From Vitrella brassicaformis (Eukaryota > Sar > Vitrellaceae), in NCBI GenBank assembly GCA_001179505.1, contig CDMY01000481.1, positions 20,955 through 46,431 of the forward strand: a stretch of 25,477 nt of DNA, read 5' to 3'. The position numbers and the translations under genes were made by a program. Of this stretch, positions 10,001-19,860 are shown in pieces (the first letter of the stretch is position 1; each line of letters opens with the position of its first letter). The notes under the pieces were generated by a model. The model was not told the DNA's origin and made no database searches. It saw nothing but the letters and a program-made list of their open reading frames with translations.

Positions 10001-12837
10001 TCTTCGACGTCCTGCATGCAAGGTTCACGGAGAACCCAGACTTGAGGCACGACTCGGTAGACCCCATGCCGATTGAGGTGAGAAAAAGGCGGGTTGTGTG
10101 CGCTGGAGGGGGTGGCGATGTATCATCCTCTGTGTGTGTGTGTGTTTGTATGTCTATCAGAAGTGTCAGGATTTGCGTCAGAACTTCAACGAGATGAGCA
10201 TACCGAGACCACTGGTGCCCGATCCACAGGGTGGGTAACACAGCACAGCACACGCAGACATCCACTGCCATCGTGATGACGCCTATGCATGCTTGATGCA
10301 GGATATTCGGTGCGTACGTTGGACAACGGCGAGGAGCGTTTCGAGTGCACCGAGTTCTGCTCCCTCTTCAGCAGACTTGAGGTCAGGTGACATAGAGTCA
10401 AATACACAGCACGAGTACACGTGCTCACTGTACTCGCTGTGCTTGCTACCGTGCGCTGCTCACACAGGTCGACTATACCTTCAACTCGGATGCCCTGTGT
10501 CGGTGCCTTTCCGGCTACGAGGGCATCGGCACCAACTGCACCAAGTGCCCGCCTAACACACACAGCAACAGACAAATCGGCACACGAACATGCGAACAAT
10601 GTCCCGATGATGCAGGTCACCAGTGAAGCGACCACAACGCGAGACAGCCCTTCTCAGTATATACGTGTGTGTCTGCAGGTTCTGACGAGGGCTCAGCTGC
10701 ATGCTATTGCCGTCTTGGCCACCAGCGTGGCGATGACCCGTGCGAGCTGTGTACAGAGGGGTCTGTTGGCGTGCAGAAGCGCGGTAACAACGGCAGCCGC
10801 GCCACGTTGACCTGCCGGGACTGTCTGCCGGGATTGGACTGCTCCATTCCCGTCAACTACAATGCGAATGTGCTGCCGGGCTTCTTCCAACTTACTGTCC
10901 AGCTGCAATCTGAGAATTCATCTCACAACGCCACACGAGAAGTGACGACGTAAGAACGAAAGGCAAGAAAGGCGAGTGCTGAGCAGGCAAGTGAGTGGGA
11001 TTTTGGTGTCTCTTAGATATGGCGCTAGATTGACTCTGTTGCCGATAGTGGTACCGTGTCCATTGCGGTCGGCCTGCTTAGGCACCAACAAGACGAATGG
11101 ACTCAACATATGCTCGGTAAGAGCCAATTGCATCATTGTGACAGCCGCCATCTTTATATTCTTGCCTTGTCTGCGTGTCAGGAAGGGCATGAGGGATTCG
11201 TGTGCAACCGGTGCAAGGCGAGTTTCTCGCGGCAGACGCCCCCTTGGCCCTGCAAACCATGTGCCGCACTGTGGCGGATTCTCCTGGTCAATGTGATTTT
11301 CGTTGTCGCAACTCTGATTGCCGTCTTCGTCCTCACAGCACTCGCGGAAAGGTTAGCACTCATGTATGTGTCTATCGCACAAACGCGTCCATTCGCATCT
11401 GTGCCTGTGTTGTGTGTTCAGGGCTGCTTCCTCCCCCCGTGCTGAAGTGCCGTCGCAATTAATAAAAATTGGGCTCTACCACATCACAGCCGTACGTGAA
11501 GGAATGGACAGGCACATGCGCTCACCTTTCATCACAACCTCTTTGCTGTGACGGTGTGTGTGCAGGTGTGTGGTCTGGCCTTTGTCGTGTTCGACGACTC
11601 CCCCTGGGGCGACCCAGATATCGTCGCTGATTGGGTCGTTCTTTGCGTGGGACGGCGGGGTGCCTGAGTCGTATCAGGTGTGGGAGTGTCTGCTGAGGCG
11701 CTATGTGGGCGAGAGATGCGTGCTCTATCGACATGCTTTGTGGCTGGGGCTGCCGCTCGTCTGGCTTACCGTTGTGCCACTCATTGGTGAGGACACACAG
11801 TCTGGAAGGAGGTGCTTTGTGGTCATTTTGCCCCGGTTCATGACTGCAGCAAGTGCGTTTGACACAGTGCGTGGTGCATTTAAGTTGAGACGGCGCAGGA
11901 GCAGCGACCGTTCGACCTCATGTGCCACTGACACCTATCTGCGAGCCCCCTCAGCGCCCCCAGCCTTGAGCAGTAGCAGGGCAGAGCAGCCTAGCGCACA
12001 TGACCCTCACCAGCGACCGGTCAGCTTCCAGAATTCACAAACGGAATCGATGGCATCGCCGTCATGTCAACACACCTCAGCAGAGCACCGCAAGTGGTGT
12101 AGATGGCGGCATTGGCTTGGCAACAGGAGCAGTATGATGGTCGTCATCATCTTGTTCATATATCCCACGGTGATTAGGAGCATGCTGGCCCTACTGCGCT
12201 GCCGGCCCTACAGGGGCCCTATGTGGACCCTGTCATCCCTGTCCCGCCAGGCGAGAGCGTCGGTCTGCTCCCCAGCGACCCGGCGGATAACCCGCGGCCG
12301 AGAATGGACCTCGACTCGAAAGTCATTTGCTGGTCTGCCGAGCATGCGCCCTTCATGTGGATAGCCGCGGCTGGTCTGCTCGTGTGGACGTTTGGCGCAG
12401 TCGTGTGTGGCGTGGTCTATTTGTGGTGGCACAGAGATGGCCTGCAGGAGCAGCAAACGCGCAGACGGGTGGGCTTCCTCTATGTGGGCTATCGAAAGCC
12501 GTTCTTCTACTAGGATGCCGTGCTGGCCATGAGGCGTGTATTGGTGCTGCTGATTGCACAGCAGGCGACAGCGCAGCCCCGCCAACAGCTGCTTAGCTGG
12601 ACGGCGGTCGCCTGTGTGTGCCTGGCGCTGCAATTCGCCGTGTGGCCGTTCGACCGCGCCAATATGGACATTCTGAATCGCACGGAGCTTCGGGGGTTGC
12701 TGGTGTGGCTGATGTCGTTATTTGCTATCCATTTTCTAGTCGTGTTGGCGGACGGGGGCTCTTCCATCCTGACGATCGTGTTGGTTCTGGTGGTGATTAC
12801 TGCCAATCTGGCGCATTACGTCACAGCTGTGGCAGAG
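7008..12837 (+). pseudogene. LRR, Cys-rich, multi-pass membrane protein, frame interrupted
   Basis: Exons: 7008-7679, 7742-8260, 8357-8500, 8586-8798, 8884-8954, 9010-9192, 9247-9369, 9432-9467, 9518-9598, 9675-9768, 9874-10077, 10161-10230, 10302-10381, 10468-10615, 10679-10949, 11017-11116, 11182-11351, 11422-11491, 11566-11786 and 11850-12837. Junctions agree in phase throughout. ATG 7008 is chosen because a signal peptide follows (PPVVLIALCSSLVASS). Next come plant-type LRRs (LSGPLPIELG, LDLSNNSFSGPLP), then Cys-rich EGF/TNFR-like modules (CRCLSGYEGIGTNCTKCP). A first TM helix (IFVVATLIAVFVLTALA) is followed by about six more. Such proteins are known in protists and algae as predicted surface receptors; the ligand is unknown. 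Lesions are TAA 8234-8236 in an LRR, a frame change near 11610, another near 12215, and TAG 12511-12513 where relatives usually have Trp. Assembly errors are the alternative to a pseudogene. Confidence 0.75.
8261..8798 (+). repeat. Tandem duplication of an LRR exon with its upstream intron
   Basis: Introns 8261-8356 and 8501-8585 are near-copies (both contain ACGGACATCAA, then ATCTCCCTCTCCATG). The exon starts after them are also near-copies, coding LSGPLPIELGGWKSM and LSGPVPIELGGWKSM. The period is 229 bp, exon start to exon start. Within the second exon a 66-bp segment is duplicated again (AACTTCAGCGGCTCCCT at 8656 and 8722). The array is therefore expanding by unequal exchange that includes intron sequence. 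Confidence 0.85.
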
Positions 12838-13991
12838 GTATGTCGCTTTCGGCTGCTGCAGATGAGTTACAGATGCACGGCCGTCTCCGACCGCATGCAA
12901 TCTCATCCCAAAAACAACTCAAATCGTCACTCCCGCCGCTTTTGATGTCTCACACTGAGAGGACGACGGTATAGATGCCCTCTGTGCCAAAACGAGGCGA
13001 TGAACGAATGTTTCCTTGGCGAAAGAGACACATTTAATGATCATGTATGTGTCATATAGGCGGGTCAAACGCTTCAGTGAATCAGCTGTGTACCGGCTCG
13101 CTTAAGCGAAAATTACTGTTCTTGGTGTGTACAATGAATGTCTGTGTGCGCACGCCTGCGCAAGCCTATAGTTGGTTGGCGTGTGCAAAGAAAACCTCAG
13201 GTGCAGGAAGAAGGCAATCCGCAATACACACATCCAGGCATGCAGAACCAAATAGCGATGGCCAAGGCTGAGAGACAGACTTAAGGATAGACTGACGACT
13301 TCCATACAGACGCTTCCGAATACAGAAGAGGCCCCAAGCGAGACGAAAGCATAAGCTCAAAACAGCCAAACTCCAAGGGCGGCAAGCCCATAACTTTTTT
13401 GGTACACAGGGACGAACGATAGGGGGAGCACGATACAGCTGCATTTTCCTTCTCGAGATCTAGAGGTGCAGCGATGGGAGGTGGCAAGGCACAAAGTCAG
13501 CCTAAGTTCGTAGGGTGCAGGCCCAGGACCCAATGGCACAGAGGGATGAATGCTTGAGAGTGTAATACGACTCTACCTTCTTTCAGGGGAGCGGAGAAGG
13601 GGAGCGGGGGGGGTTGTGGAGAAGAGGTGTAATGAATGAATGAATGAACGAGGTCTCGGGATGACCCTATAGCCCTCTGGCGTAGTATTCATGGTCATAC
13701 ACATTTACACATAGAAGTATGCCATATTCATCATCCCTTGCTGAATACTCCAGCGCACATGTTGTCCTTACTCAATGCAAACACTTTCATAGGACTGCAC
13801 CGGGACCATTTCTCGGATTTGCTGAGCCCGCAATTGTAAGGAAAGCGAGGATTCGGGTCGTCTGGAGGTCGAATTACGATCGCTCAAAGACTCAAACTTA
13901 GGGCGTGACGAGAAACCGCCGTGAGCGCTCAGACACAGATGGCATGACATGTGTATGTGTTTCTTTTTTGGTTGGTCATGCGGCTATGCAG
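12838..13991. other. 1.15-kb non-coding stretch between receptor and tail exons
   Basis: It starts with a good donor (GTATGT, 12838) and ends with a good acceptor (TATGCAG, 13991), so it could be one long intron. The phases do not match directly, however (0 on the left, 1 on the right), so a missing small exon or separate genes are also possible. It contains one diverged unit of the 60-bp minisatellite at 13127-13164. No convincing coding frame was found. The short open frames lack splice and codon support. Confidence 0.5.
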
Positions 13992-14890
13992 GTCAGTTGA
14001 AGGAGGAGTTTGTGCACGAGCATCGCGAGAACTCGGCCTCCTTCAACATGGGCGGCGGCTACACCAACCGATTCTACACGGCCAAGCTGCAGGGAGCCAC
14101 CATGGGCGGGGCCTTCCACAATGTGCGGGCCAACGGTTGCGCCAAGCGGTTCCTGCGCTGCTTCCGGCGGGGCTTCAGACATGACGGCAGCCATGAGAAC
14201 ACTGACCTGGGCATCGCCGAGCTGCCTGCCATGCTGGAGTTCACATACGGGCGTGACAACGGGTTTGATTTCTATTACATGGACAAGCACAAGCTGCACC
14301 GACTCGACAACTACAGTGAGTGACCGGTAGTGATGATCGCTTGAGGGCTCTTGTATGTTGTATTGTGTGAATCGATGCATGGATGCAGATGCGTTTCACA
14401 CGGTGTCCAACCACACGCGAGGTTCCTCTGGCAGAGGACGCAGCACGGTGCAGTTCCCAATCGAGGACATGGCCCCTGAACTGGTCAGTCAGCCAAACAC
14501 GAAACACACACGCAGCAATGCATGGATGTCTCTCTGTGTGTGTGTGTGTGTGTGTGTGCAGGATGACCATCTTGTGCCGACAGCCGATGAGGTTGCTCAG
14601 GTCAAGGAGCGGCTGCGCCGAGTGTCGCCCAAGAGCGCTGAGATCTTTGAGAGCTTTGGGGGCGATTACGACGCGATGACCAGGATGCCCATCGATGAGG
14701 CCTGCAAATATCATGACAACAGCCGATGAATACCTCAACAGGTACGACACACCGATCAGCCACACGCACGCACGGGAATTTATCTCGTGTGTGTGTGTGT
14801 GTGTGTGTGTGTAGGGTGCCGATGGAGTGGTTGACGCCCGACGGCAGCATCCAGGCCAGCCGCCTGACGACGGCACCAGCCAAGTTCTAG
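13992..14890 (+). CDS. Unrecognised four-exon coding unit, possible receptor tail
   Basis: Exons 13992-14315, 14389-14483, 14562-14741 and 14815-14890 (TAG). The 5' exon opens in phase 1 after TATGCAG, so there must be upstream coding. The segments read GQLKEEFVHEHRENSASFN, a basic stretch (CAKRFLRCFRRGFRHDGS), then an acidic helix (DEVAQVKERLRRVSPKSAE) and a Pro/Thr C-terminus. There is no signal peptide or TM helix, which fits a cytoplasmic tail of the multi-TM protein immediately upstream on the same strand; that link is an inference. One frame change is needed near 14708. The straight frame stops at TGA 14727, while the frame that matches the last exon carries a single extra base. The last two introns end in long TG runs before the acceptor. 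Confidence 0.55.
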
Positions 14891-15675
14891 CCATACATAC
14901 ACATCTACAGACATACACAAAGATGCATGTGTTGGATGTCAGGCGTGAGAATGCGAGCCTTTTTTCATCCTCCGCACGCACTGTTGGAGTTTCTGACACT
15001 CCTTTCTTCGATGTTCGATAGACACAGCTGTCAGTAAGGCGGTTCCATCAGAACAGGCCATGTGGTCAATCGGTGTGTCGTCACGTGTGTATCAGCTAGG
15101 GCAGTGTGAGAGAGCAGACGTTTTCGCCTGCTGCCTTTCTCTCCGTGTGTTGTGGTCGAGACATACATGACATGTCATGTCATGTTACGTGAGGCTGGCT
15201 TTCTTCCATTACAAGCAGGTGCGTGTAGTGCAGGGCGGGGGCAGAGAGTGCTTCTTCACACCCTTGTTCCGTGTGAATGTTGTCGCGTGTCAGTGCGTGC
15301 GACACACATGCACATCTGCCAGCCAGAGGACACATACAAGGACGCATGCATGAATGCATATTGACCTGCGTGCATTTATCGGATTGATGAAAGTCATCCA
15401 TCAGCAGAGAGCACGCTCAGCTGCTCATAAAAGACGACCATTCAGGCACAAATGCCTCGAGACTAGACGCTCCGCCTTCCCTGTGAACAGACACTCACAC
15501 AGGGCTTCCCCAGCCAGATACCTATCTGGTAGGCAGACCGTCACCATGAAGGAAAGGCAGCAAGACAAGGCCGAGCTACTTCGTGCAGCACCAGCCTGCC
15601 ATGGCTCCCGCCATACACACACAGACCAGCACACCGCCAGCACCAATCCAACAGACAGACAGGCGCGCACATCCC
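14891..15675. other. Convergent intergenic region, no gene seen
   Basis: This is the spacer between the plus-strand tail unit and the minus-strand phosphatase. It contains short direct repeats (ACATGTCATGTCATG near 15170). Its open frames are short, without splice-site or protein-like support. Confidence 0.6.
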
Positions 15676-16938
15676 CTATCCGCCCGCCCCTAGGTCGTCA
15701 ACAACTGCTGCGTGCTTGTCTCCTCGTTCTCTTATTGGCATTTCAGGCTCTCTGAGCTGGCTATCGTCCGATACTCTCAAGAGGCTCATACGGCAGGAAG
15801 GTCCTGCTCGCGATTGGAGTAGAGCGTCCACGGCAAACTTTTGCATTTTCCAAGCATCGGAAAATGGAACGTATATCTCACCACTCATGTGAAGGGAGGG
15901 ATCCACCTCCAACTGAACGAAGGTGCACAGCAGGGATAGCATGAGACCAACATCTGTTCGCCAACGTACGTACCTCTGTGATTGATGCATATGTGACGCC
16001 CCATCGCGGGAACTGCACGCCAGGCACGAGGCAACGTGTTAGGTTACACACATTGCAGTTGTGGGCCACGAGCAGCACTGTGTCATCCGGGTGGGCAGCT
16101 AGGATGGCCCTCATCACCTACAGGCAAAGAATGGATACAATCGGAGACCACACAGATATACGTCTGCTCGCTCTCTCGTGCATGCCCACCTTCTGGCACC
16201 GCTCGTAGAAGGCTTCATCCTGAACATATATACGACGTTATGCGCAAATACGAATGATTGCACATCATCACTACCCGTGGCTGCACTGCTGACCCACCTT
16301 ACCGTTTCTGGGAATGCGGGGACGCCCGTCTTGGCTTTCTGCTGAGGATCGATAAGCGGCAGGGTCTTGATAAGCTGCGATGGTGCCAACATCTTGGGCA
16401 TGGGATCACCGCCACACCGCTCAGCAGCTGACCTGAAAACGTTTGATGCAATGCAAACAGACGGGTCGGAATACAGGCCATGATTGACGTGTCGTTCCCA
16501 CCGTTCTGTTCTCTACGTACCTTTGTGCGAGTCCCGGTTCGATGCAGACGCGCGCTGTGCCGCCCAGAGCTGTGGCCGCGCTGTGCGCAGTGCACACGCA
16601 ACGGATGTAGGGAGAGCTGTAGATCACAGAGATACCTGCAGCAATATATGAGAAAAGCAAGAATGCCTGCTTCATGCCTGTATATGCATACACACACGTC
16701 TTCCTTACCCTTCCCCCGCAGCGCCATTCCCATTTCGTAGGCCTACACCAAGCACACACACAGACAGGGAGAGCGACGTTGCCCTGAGAGCCATCCGCCT
16801 CTTGTTCATTTCACGCAGTACCTGTCGGTGGCCGCGTGCAGTGAGCAAGATATCTTCGGGCACAGCTGCCGTCTTGTCCCACGTCGGCTCGACGTGGTCG
16901 ATGCGCTCGCCGTGACGACAGAGGAAAAGGCGAGGCAT
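15676..16938 (-). CDS. Histidine phosphatase superfamily protein (UBASH3/TULA-like)
   Basis: Seven exons: 16938-16822, 16742-16709, 16635-16521, 16432-16303, 16219-16190, 16117-15974 and 15912-15676 (TAG). The phases are all consistent and give a 268-residue protein, a usual size for a single-domain member. Residues 4-12 hold the signature LFLCRHGER with catalytic His9. Residues 57-62 are SSPYIR, the conserved phosphate-binding region. DEAFYERCQK (133-142) supplies the acidic region, and VLLVAHN (156-162) carries the second core His161. In the family the first His is transiently phosphorylated and a second His with two Arg residues binds phosphate. The W spacing after RHGER and the long insert resemble the ecdysteroid phosphatase/UBASH3 branch. 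The substrate is unknown. No signal peptide is seen, so it is probably cytosolic. ATG 16938 is chosen as the first ATG of this frame; an upstream coding-like stretch (LGFRIVAVGARLWILD, about 17030) could be a further exon. Confidence 0.88.
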
Positions 16939-17622
16939 GGTCCAACCCAATGCCAGGTTCAGGGGATGCACTCACATCCAGTATCCACAAACGAGCGCCA
17001 ACGGCCACGATTCGGAAGCCAAGCTCGCAGGAGAAGCGCTTTTTCTTCAGTGGCAAAAAACAAGGGGGCGTTCCAGGGGCATACATGTGTCAGAAGACCG
17101 CTTAGAGGGGAGGAAGGAGGGGGAGACGGTTCAGAATATTAATACAACGCAACCGGAGGTGTATTTCTATTTCTGCCCTCCCTTGGCAAAGGGGGGGAAC
17201 AACTCTTCAACAAATACCGCAATGGCGCGACGAGTCCGTCAAGCACGCAAAATAATAACTGGACTAAGTGTCCCTTGAATTCGATCACTGCGGACATGCC
17301 AAGTACAAGCCTCTGCTCAACAACCCACTCACTGCACCATCATTCATCCATCTTTCACATGTAAAGTGCACAATAGTGATGCCCTGACGGATGTGGCCGT
17401 CAGCGCACAGGGCGCAGAAGTCAAACGACGACGCACAAAGGGCGGGATAGTCGGCACGGTGTAGAGCAGAGCTGTCGGGTTGGTGGGTGTGGTGGTGCAC
17501 GTGACGCTCGGCAATGGTGGGTGCGGCAGTGATGCCCCGAGGGACGTGGCCATCAGCGCACGGGGCGCAGAGATCAAACGACGACCTTGGTAAAGGCCCT
17601 CCCTCCTTTATTTCTTCTACAT
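16939..17622. other. Divergent intergenic region, probable promoters
   Basis: It lies between the starts of the minus-strand phosphatase and the plus-strand secreted protein, so both promoters should be here. No clear TATA box was identified. The right half holds a 153-bp-spaced direct repeat (separate entry), and near 17030 the minus strand has a short coding-like stretch. Confidence 0.5.
17375..17585. repeat. Direct repeat of about 57 bp, 153 bp apart
   Basis: 17375-17432 and 17528-17585 are about 85% identical (shared AGTGATGCCC, GGCCATCAGCGCAC or a variant, CAAACGACGAC). On the minus strand both copies can be read with paired Cys residues (FDLCAPCADGH and FDFCALCADGH). The spacing of 153 is a multiple of three, so a decayed repeat-containing exon is possible. 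No start or splice support was found. Confidence 0.7.
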
Positions 17623-18454
17623 ATGGCGATGCGTCGCTATACCCTCATCGCCAGCCTGCTGCTCGCTGCTTCAGGTGTGTGCAAGGATAACTGCACGCGC
17701 CATCACCGCCTTCTCTCTGTGTACATGTCTGACAGTGTTGCTGAGCAAGCCCCAGCAACAACAAGAGGGAGAAGAGCCAAAGACAGCCGCTGGTGTGCTC
17801 GAGGTCATCGACAGCATTCGAAGGCTCAGCAAGTTCGCCTCCCTTCTCCGGTCGCCTGATGAGGCGAGGCTGGCCAACGGACCCCAGCAGCAGCCAACAC
17901 AAGACGACGGAAAGAGCAATGCAGACATCGGGCCATCTGCTGCTGCTGCTGCTGCTGCTGAGGTGACGACTGCCCCTCCGGCAGGGATGATGGTGAGAGC
18001 GATATGGAGATCATTACACAAGCCGACCAGCCGATCAGTAATGATGTGGCCTTGCCGAAGCCCAAGAAAGGGGAGGGCAGGGGCAAGACACCTAAGTAGG
18101 GCCCTGCCGCCCTCACCTGGGCTTGGAGGCCCGCCCCCCGCAGCAGCAGACAAGCCGAAGAGCACCCTTATCAGCCAGCGGACCAGGATCAGCCAGAAGA
18201 GCAGCCTACTGCTGGCCACGATGACCCAGCGCCTCCAGTGCCAACAGAAGGTGATGACATGAGTGACAGCACGCAAGGCGCTGTGACTGCGCCAAAAGGT
18301 GGCAAGGGCAAGCGGCAAGAGAGATGGCAAGAAGGCCAAAGCGCCGACCAAGCCCAGGCAAGTGGGGCCGCAAAAGAAGGACTCTGGTGGGTCAAGGAGT
18401 GGCCCGAAGCGCAAGCACGGGCCTCCTAAGAAAGAGAGGGACACCCTAAAATGA
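17623..18454 (+). CDS. Low-complexity secreted protein, unrecognised
   Basis: Exon 1 is 17623-17674 and codes a typical signal peptide (MAMRRYTLIASLLLAASG). A 61-nt intron (17675-17735) joins it in phase 1 to exon 2. That exon codes a Gln/Glu-rich stretch, a short helix (VLEVIDSIRRLSKFASLLRS) and a polyalanine run from GCT repeats (17940-17960). A 48-nt intron, 18096-18143 (GTAGGG...CCGCAG), removes an in-frame TAG. The Pro/Glu-rich and Lys-rich tail follows (KKAKAPTKPRQVGPQKK, then PKRKHGPPKKERDTLK) to TGA 18452-18454. Two frame changes are needed, near 17990 and near 18320. The second could be avoided by accepting a less plausible tail that stops at TAA 18426-18428. The function is unknown; the composition suggests a disordered secreted or cell-wall protein. 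Confidence 0.5.
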
Positions 18455-18802
18455 GCTTGCTCGCCTCAATGCATGGTACTGACAGCAACACAAGAAGACA
18501 TTGTTTTCTGAGCGTCAGATGGCGGCTGTGCTGCTGTGTGTGTGGTGTGCAGGAGCGGTCAAGAGGCGCACTAACAGGGTAATAGCACATGCCGCTCGAA
18601 AGCTCGTCGACATGTGCAAGACCACGGCCACAACCTCCATGGCCTCTTGCGCACCCATGTTGAAGCACAGAGGTACCCACCCACACACACGCGCGCAGAG
18701 AAACACGTGTTCGGCCCTCCCTACTTATATGTATTTGTCTCTGGGAAGAGACAACTATTCTGCTATGGCACGCAAGACGATAGCATGCGTCATGTGGAGA
18801 TG
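18455..18802. other. No gene confidently seen
   Basis: Between the low-complexity secreted gene and the small minus-strand ORF. Candidate splice sites exist (TGTGTGCAG near 18551, a possible donor after 18578), so terminal exons of the upstream gene are possible. No frame could be connected. Confidence 0.4.
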
Positions 18803-19033
18803 TTACACCGACTGCGACCGTGACGCCCTAGTGATTCCGTTGAGTGAGAGCGTCCTGGCTCGTCTCATCTCATAATGGTGGTCGTGCTCTGCTGCCGCCC
18901 CCTCCTCTCCCAGGACATGCGGACATGCGTCTTGGACGTTTGTACGGCCTGGTCGATGGGTCACAGCCATTGCGGCCGCCGCCGACACACACAACACACA
19001 ACATGCCGCAGACAAGACGATGATAGTGATCAT
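18803..19033 (-). CDS. Possible small secreted protein
   Basis: From ATG 19033 the frame codes 76 residues. The first 23 form a good signal peptide: a hydrophobic core (MITIIVLSAACCVLCVSAAA) followed by Ala-x-Ala. The mature part is small, His/Glu-rich and then basic. The frame is open further upstream, but this ATG gives the best signal peptide. It is a single exon without close neighbours on the strand, and I cannot assign a family. Chance is a real alternative in this GC-rich DNA. Confidence 0.3.
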   Translation of the reverse strand: MITIIVLSAACCVLCVSAAAAMAVTHRPGRTNVQDACPHVLGEEGAAAEHDHHYEMRRARTLSLNGITRASRSQSV

Positions 19034-19634
19034 GATGGAATGTGCGCCAAACACCATCGTCAGATAGAATGAAGGATTGGAGGAGCGATTTGTTTGTACA
19101 TGCATGGCGCGTTTGTACGTACATGCGTGTGTGCGATTGAAGAGAGTCCACCGATAGATATAAAAAGTAGACAGCGATACAGGCACCTGTCGACAGCTAA
19201 AGCTGAGACATAGGACACCGAGAACTTGTGTTGACCGTAACATTCGTCTCTGTGTCCGTATCACTCATGAATTCGGTCCCAGGAACACTCAGTTAGGGGG
19301 AGGAGAAATCGATCTCCACCCCATCAGCACATCCCAGCCCCCCAAACGCGCCCTCCCTCCCCCACGCAGACAGTAGCTAGTGGTACGCAAAAGAGCAATG
19401 GACAGGCGCGAGCGAATCCATTCAGACACATAACTGAACCCCCGACCCCTCTATCCCTCTTTCTCCATCAGCGCACGGGCCATGTGGGTGATGAATATGT
19501 TGGCTTTATATGCCCACACACCGTCACGTCACCACCAGAGGGCAGAAGGACATGCGGAGAGCAATAAGCTTTATCATCGTTGTTCCTGGGTTGTTGCTGG
19601 ATGGTTGATGATTTACTTGTTGCTGTGAGGGGCG
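19034..19634. other. Intergenic, no gene seen
   Basis: It lacks the dense TG-tract introns seen elsewhere. A TATA-like AT stretch lies at 19157-19167. It probably holds the upstream region, and perhaps the unrecognised first exon, of the plus-strand orphan gene. Confidence 0.45.
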
Positions 19635-19860
19635 GCGGTTCTCATTCCGGGCCGCTTACTTTTGGCAATCGGCAAGAAGTTCGATAAGATCGAGCACCCT
19701 GAGGAACGGCCTCAATTCTCCATCGTAAGACACATGCAGCTTCTACCTCATTTGCTACCTGTCATTACCGTGATGATCTATCTTCCATTCATGCAGCACT
19801 TCAAGAAGAGCTGTGCATGTCCTTTTAATGCAGACCATACAATTTCTTTTAAAAAGATGA

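Noticed and set aside
8234-12513. Reassigned stop codons as an explanation for in-frame TAA and TAG
   Set aside because: TAA and TAG terminate other well-supported frames here (1343, 1552, 14888, 15676), and frame changes in the same gene would not be explained.
13560-13930. Possible small transposon with weak inverted ends (GCGTAGTATTCA and TGAATACTCCAGCGC)
   Set aside because: The inverted similarity is short and imperfect and there is no target duplication.
17671-18444. 257-residue minus-strand open frame
   Set aside because: It is a shadow of the plus-strand low-complexity gene, which has a signal peptide and phase-matched introns.
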